A stretch of DNA of 10,131 nt from Planctomycetia bacterium (lineage in GTDB: Bacteria > Planctomycetota > Planctomycetia > Pirellulales > UBA1268). Under the pieces are notes generated by a model that ran no database searches, was not told the origin of the DNA, and saw only the letters and a program-made list of their open reading frames with translations. Positions 6,714 to 10,131 of the stretch are shown here, piece after piece; positions within the stretch are counted from its first letter, which is position 1, and every line of letters begins with the position of its first letter. The translations under genes were made by a program, and so were the position numbers. The stretch covers positions 1-10,131 of the forward strand of contig RFUD01000053.1 of NCBI GenBank assembly GCA_009923125.1, read 5' to 3'.

Positions 6714-7688
6714 CTACGGCCCGTGAAGCTCCGTGCGGATTTCTGCGAGCGTCAGACGACGGCCCTTGAGCAACTGGATGCGGCGACAGCGGGCGACTGC
6801 ATCGGCCGCGATCTGGGCCACGTCGAGGAGCCCGAGCGCTATCCAGTGGCGGATCGTGGGCACCGTTGCACCGACGGATTTCGCCAGTTGTCCGATTTTC
6901 ATGAGGCCCCCGGCCGAGCCGGCGAGCCCTGTGCGGCCCGCCTGGCTGCGCGATCCGGCGGCATCCAGGTAGATGTCGAGCGACCGTTCCACCGCCCTGG
7001 CGACGAGTGTCTCGTAGGCGGTCTTCGAACCACCCAGCTGCGCCGTCTCCAAGCCTCCCAGGTAGGCCACCCGGTCGCGCGGCCGGATGATGGCGGGAGG
7101 GTAGCCGCGCTGCAGGAGCAGCAGGTTCATGAGGAGCCGCGCGGTGCGCCCGTTACCGTCGATAAACGGATGGATGCTCACGAGCCGATAGTGGGCCTCC
7201 GCCGCGAATGCCACCGGATGCAGGTCGGACCTCGTCCGCAGCCAGCTGCAAAACTCGGTCATCAAGTCCGGCACCTTTCGCGGGTTCGGCAGCACGACCG
7301 TCGAGCCGGCGATCCGCACCGCGACGTCTCGATACCGGCCCGCATTCGCGTCGTCGATGCCCTCGAGCACCAGTTCGTGGAGCCGGAGGATGTCTCGTTC
7401 GGAGACGCCCCGCCGGCTTCCCCGCTCCACGAGCGTGTGCACGAAATCGAGGGCCCGGGCGTGGTTCGTCGCCTCGAGGTGCTCCTTGAGACTCTTGCCA
7501 CCGACGGTCAGCCCCTTCTCGAGCACCACCGCCGTCTCCCGCCGGGAGAGCGTGTTGCCCTCGAGCGCATTGCTCGTGTAGGTGAGCTCGACACGAAACC
7601 AGGCCTCGAGATTGCGCACAGCGTCGGGCGGCAGCGGCCGGCGGCGGTCGAGGGCGAGCTTCTTGGCGTCGAGGCGTTGCAGATTCAT
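6714..7688 (-). CDS. Fic-domain adenylyltransferase with C-terminal MerR-like domain
   Basis: 324 residues starting MNLQRLDAKKLALDRRRPLP. The Fic core carries the full active-site motif His173-Pro-Phe-Ile-Asp-Gly-Asn-Gly-Arg181, preceded by the usual GRYR (117-120) and a flap-type strand. Near the N-terminus Ser39-Asn-Ala-Leu-Glu43-Gly-Asn45 matches the S/T-x-x-x-E-G/N inhibitory helix, which makes this a self-inhibited Fic of the N-terminal-helix class. Residues ~262-324 (MKIGQLAKSVGATVPTIRHW and onward, ending TLAEIRTEL) read as a MerR-type winged helix-turn-helix. By family knowledge Fic enzymes transfer AMP from ATP to target proteins. The DNA-binding tail suggests it controls its own gene or acts at DNA; that is inference. 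A longer start at 7751 adds a non-conserved stretch. It diverges from the oxidoreductase gene across an AT-richer 152-base gap. Confidence 0.9.
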   Translation of the reverse strand: MNLQRLDAKKLALDRRRPLPPDAVRNLEAWFRVELTYTSNALEGNTLSRRETAVVLEKGLTVGGKSLKEHLEATNHARALDFVHTLVERGSRRGVSERDILRLHELVLEGIDDANAGRYRDVAVRIAGSTVVLPNPRKVPDLMTEFCSWLRTRSDLHPVAFAAEAHYRLVSIHPFIDGNGRTARLLMNLLLLQRGYPPAIIRPRDRVAYLGGLETAQLGGSKTAYETLVARAVERSLDIYLDAAGSRSQAGRTGLAGSAGGLMKIGQLAKSVGATVPTIRHWIALGLLDVAQIAADAVARCRRIQLLKGRRLTLAEIRTELHGP

Positions 7689-7827
7689 GATATAACCATA
7701 ACGTGACACTCGATTGTTGTGCAAGAAAAAATGAGTGCTCGGAATACGCAAAACCTGAAGCCGGGGCGGGGCGGGAACTGAATGACGCCGTCCGGCAGGG
7801 CTGCGATACTGCCGAGAGCCACGTTTC

Positions 7828-7834
7828 GGGAGGG
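7828..7834 (+). promoter_or_regulatory. Shine-Dalgarno site deciding the oxidoreductase start
   Basis: GGGAGGG lies 6 bases before the ATG at 7841, an ideal ribosome-binding distance. It supports 7841 over the upstream in-frame start at 7703, and it is the only strong Shine-Dalgarno I see in the window. Confidence 0.7.
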
Positions 7835-7840
7835 CAGATC

Positions 7841-9238
7841 ATGCCGAGTGAAAACACACAGCGGTCCCGGGAGTCGGAGATCCTCGAACGACGGCGGTTC
7901 ATCGGGCGGGCGCTCGCCATGGCCGCGATCCCGGGCACGGCTGCCCGCATCGCCGCGGCCGGGGATCCCGCGGGGAAGCCTGCGTCGCCGGCGCCGGTGG
8001 GCGATGGCCCGGGCATCGGCGTGATCGGCTGCCGCTACCAGGGGTCGGTGATCGCGGCCAAGGCGAAGGCCCACGGCCGCGTGATCGCGCTGGCCGATGT
8101 CGATCGCGAGGTCCGTGAGCTTACGGCCATCGACTCAAAGGTGGCCGCGCAGGTGCGGCTCACGCCTGCCGAAATCTATGCCGACGTCGCCGCCGCCGAC
8201 CGCCACGTCGATTACCGCCGGCTGCTCGACGACAAGCGGATCGACGTCGTGCTCATCGGCACGCCGGACCACTGGCACTCGAAGATGCTCATCGACGCGG
8301 TGAAGGCGGGCAAGGATGTCTACTGCGAGAAGCCGCTCACGCTCACGATCGACGAGGGCAAGGAGATCCGTAAGGCGGTGCAAGCCTCGGGGCGGATCGT
8401 GCAGGTGGGGTCGTGGCAGCGGAGCGACCACCGGTTTCGCACGGCAGTGGAGATGGTGCGGGCCGGACGTATCGGGAAGCTCGAGAAGGTGGACGTCGTG
8501 CTCGGCAAGAACCAGGTCGGCGGGCCGTTCGCGAAGCAGCCGGTGCCGCTGGGCCTCGACTGGAACCTCTGGCAGGGGCAGACGCCCGACGTGGCCTATA
8601 TCCCGGAGCGGTGCCACTTCAACTTCCGCTGGTGGCAGGCCTATTCGGGCGGCGACCTCACCGACTGGGGCGCGCATCATGTGGACATCGCCCGCTGGGC
8701 GATCGGCGCCGATCCAGACAGGATCGACGGCCAGGCCGAGTATCCGCAAACGCGCGACGGCTACGACGTGCCGCTCACCTACTCGGTTCGCTACCGGTTC
8801 GCCAATGGTGTCGAGATGACGGTCGGCGACAGCGGTCGCAACGGCATCATGTTCACCGGCAGCGAGGGCCGGATCTTCGTGAACCGCGAAAACCTCTCGG
8901 GCAAGCCGGTCGAGGACCTCAAAGACCGGCCGCTGCCGCGTGAGGCGTTCGCGCTCTACGACTTCGACAATCGCTCGCGGCCGGAGCGGGCCGGCAAGAT
9001 CGACGCGATTGTGAACCACATGGGCAACTTCTTCGACTGCGTGGCGGCCCGCCGCCCACCGATCGCCGACGTGGAAAGCGGCCACCGGAGCGTGTCGGTG
9101 TGCCACCTCGGCAACATCTCCTGCAAGCTCGGCCGGCCGCTCGCGTGGGATCCCGCGGCGGAGCGGTTCGTCTCCGACGCCGAGGCCGACGGCCTGCTCG
9201 CGCGGCCGCAACGGCCCGGCTTCGAGGTCCGGGCGTGA
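7841..9238 (+). CDS. Tat-exported Gfo/Idh/MocA-family oxidoreductase
   Basis: 465 residues. The N-terminus has a twin-arginine signal (Arg17-Arg-Arg-Phe-Ile-Gly-Arg23, then ALAMAAIPGTAARIAAAG), so it is folded with its cofactor before export. A Rossmann nucleotide-binding fold follows: Gly58-x-Gly60-x-x-Gly63, then ADVD at the end of the second strand, TPDHWHS, and Cys162-Glu-Lys-Pro165, the EKP motif. The catalytic region GGDLTDWGAHHVDIARW (270-286) holds the conserved Asp and His residues. By family knowledge these enzymes use NAD(P) on sugars, inositols or their derivatives; the substrate cannot be read here. Arg65 stands where many relatives have Gly in the GCGxxG segment. The start is set by the Tat signal and a strong Shine-Dalgarno. 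The stop overlaps the start of the sulfatase (GTGA), so the two are probably translated together. Confidence 0.93.
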   Translation: MPSENTQRSRESEILERRRFIGRALAMAAIPGTAARIAAAGDPAGKPASPAPVGDGPGIGVIGCRYQGSVIAAKAKAHGRVIALADVDREVRELTAIDSKVAAQVRLTPAEIYADVAAADRHVDYRRLLDDKRIDVVLIGTPDHWHSKMLIDAVKAGKDVYCEKPLTLTIDEGKEIRKAVQASGRIVQVGSWQRSDHRFRTAVEMVRAGRIGKLEKVDVVLGKNQVGGPFAKQPVPLGLDWNLWQGQTPDVAYIPERCHFNFRWWQAYSGGDLTDWGAHHVDIARWAIGADPDRIDGQAEYPQTRDGYDVPLTYSVRYRFANGVEMTVGDSGRNGIMFTGSEGRIFVNRENLSGKPVEDLKDRPLPREAFALYDFDNRSRPERAGKIDAIVNHMGNFFDCVAARRPPIADVESGHRSVSVCHLGNISCKLGRPLAWDPAAERFVSDAEADGLLARPQRPGFEVRA

Positions 9239-10131
9239 CCGGCGGGTGGCCCCTCCGCGCGGCGCTCGTCATTGCCGCGGTGGCCGCCGGTGCCGCCGGA
9301 GTCGCGGACGCCGCCGATCCGCCGGCCGAACGCCCCAACGTAATCCTCATCATGGCCGACGATCTCGGCTGGGGCGACGTGGGCTGCTTCGGCAATCCCG
9401 ACCTCGACACGCCGGTGCTCGACGGCCTTGCCCGGGAGGGCGCCCGGCTCACTGCCTGCTATTCGCCGTCGCCGCTTTGTTCCTCGGCGCGGGCCGGCAT
9501 CCTCACGGGCCGGTGGAACCACCGCACCGGCGCGGTCGACGTGTCGAGCAACCGGGGCGTGGACCGTCTCGATCTCTCCGAGCGCATGCTCGGCGACCAC
9601 TTCCGGGCCGCGGGCTACGCCACCGCGTATGTCGGCAAGTGGCACAGCGGCCTCTATGACGACGACTACCTGCCGCACCGCCGCGGGTTCGACCGGTTCG
9701 TCGGCTTCGCCAACGGCGCTCATGACTACGAGCGCTGGCAGCTCGAACGCCGCTCGGCCGCCGCCGCCGGACGGGCGGAGGATTGCCGGGTGGAGCCGCA
9801 CGACGGCCGGCACCTGAGCGACGTCCTCGCCGCCGAGGCGGCCGCGTTCGTGTGGGATTCGGCGGCGGCCGGGCGGCCGTTCGCGCTCGTCTTCGCCCCC
9901 GCGGCCATCCACGCGCCGCTACAGGCGCCGGAGCACCTCGTGGAGAAATACACCCGCCGGCTCGCCGGGCGGGCCGACCCCGCCGTCGCGGCGATCTACG
10001 CGCTGATCGAGCAGCTCGACGCGGGCATCGGGCAGCTGCTCGGGGCCGTTGACGACGCCGGGCTCCGCGGCCGCACGCTCGTGGTGTTTACGAGCGACAA
10101 CGGCGCGAATCTTGGGGCCACCGATCGTGCG
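9235..10131 (+). CDS. Type I sulfatase, 3' end beyond the window
   Basis: 299 codons from a GTG that overlaps the oxidoreductase stop; the gene runs off the right edge, so the C-terminal part is not visible. A hydrophobic Ala-rich leader (RAALVIAAVAAGAAGVADAA) suggests export. The alkaline-phosphatase/sulfatase fold is clear: PNVILIMADDLGWGD with metal-binding Asp42-Asp43, Lys135-Trp-His137 (GKWH), His226 (HAP) and Asp288-Asn289 (TSDNGA). The formylglycine position is Cys82 in PLCSSARAGILTGR. Consensus is C-x-P/A-x-R, but here Ser84 takes the Pro/Ala place. By family knowledge the Cys is oxidised to formylglycine and the enzyme removes sulfate esters, in planctomycetes usually from algal polysaccharides. 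Coupling to the oxidoreductase suggests one catabolic step series. Substrate and sulfatase subfamily cannot be determined. Confidence 0.93.
   Translation, partial: MTGGWPLRAALVIAAVAAGAAGVADAADPPAERPNVILIMADDLGWGDVGCFGNPDLDTPVLDGLAREGARLTACYSPSPLCSSARAGILTGRWNHRTGAVDVSSNRGVDRLDLSERMLGDHFRAAGYATAYVGKWHSGLYDDDYLPHRRGFDRFVGFANGAHDYERWQLERRSAAAAGRAEDCRVEPHDGRHLSDVLAAEAAAFVWDSAAAGRPFALVFAPAAIHAPLQAPEHLVEKYTRRLAGRADPAVAAIYALIEQLDAGIGQLLGAVDDAGLRGRTLVVFTSDNGANLGATDRA

Noticed and set aside
1..10131. A new defence or mobile system, tRNA, rRNA, CRISPR array or transposase
   Set aside because: I found no cloverleaf, spaced direct repeats, integrase/transposase motifs or recognisable defence operon. MazEF and Fic are single known modules.

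Overview
The window is GC-rich and densely coding. It most likely comes from a planctomycete, probably a Pirellulales-like lineage. The gene families point there: a DUF1559 pseudopilin-like protein ending in an H-X9-DG motif, a PEP-CTERM protein built of autotransporter-type beta-strand repeats, a Tat-exported Gfo/Idh/MocA oxidoreductase, and a type I sulfatase. Every assignment is made by reading the sequence; no database was searched.

Layout. Positions 1-484 form a fold-back: bases 1-161 are the reverse complement of 324-484 (about 97% identical by hand count) around a 162-bp unshared spacer. The minus strand of 1-330 encodes the same kind of repeat protein as the plus strand from about 323 onward, so two copies of one gene point away from a shared breakpoint and neither has its 5' end. 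The plus copy runs to 2476 and ends in a PEP-CTERM sorting tail. A short perfect hairpin follows its stop codon, then a DUF1559 gene (2524-3546).

On the minus strand come a mazEF toxin-antitoxin pair (3567-4138), with a well-formed promoter and a candidate palindromic operator, and a secreted TIM-barrel glycoside-hydrolase-like protein (4215-5837). A SOUL heme-binding-family protein, possibly a lipoprotein, is on the plus strand (6009-6701). It converges with a Fic adenylyltransferase fused to a MerR-like DNA-binding domain (6714-7688, minus). The right end is a plus-strand pair, a Tat-exported Gfo/Idh/MocA oxidoreductase (7841-9238) and a sulfatase (9235 to the window edge), overlapping by GTGA and so probably co-translated.

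How the genes fit together. The PEP-CTERM/DUF1559 pair looks like a surface or envelope module. The glycoside-hydrolase-like protein, the oxidoreductase and the sulfatase fit the sulfated-polysaccharide lifestyle of planctomycetes. MazEF and Fic are separate toxin-type or regulatory modules set between them. I found no RNA gene, CRISPR array, transposase or phage gene. The most unusual points are the fold-back at the left edge, the Fic-MerR fusion, and the sulfatase active-site motif, which reads CSSAR where C-x-P/A-x-R is expected.
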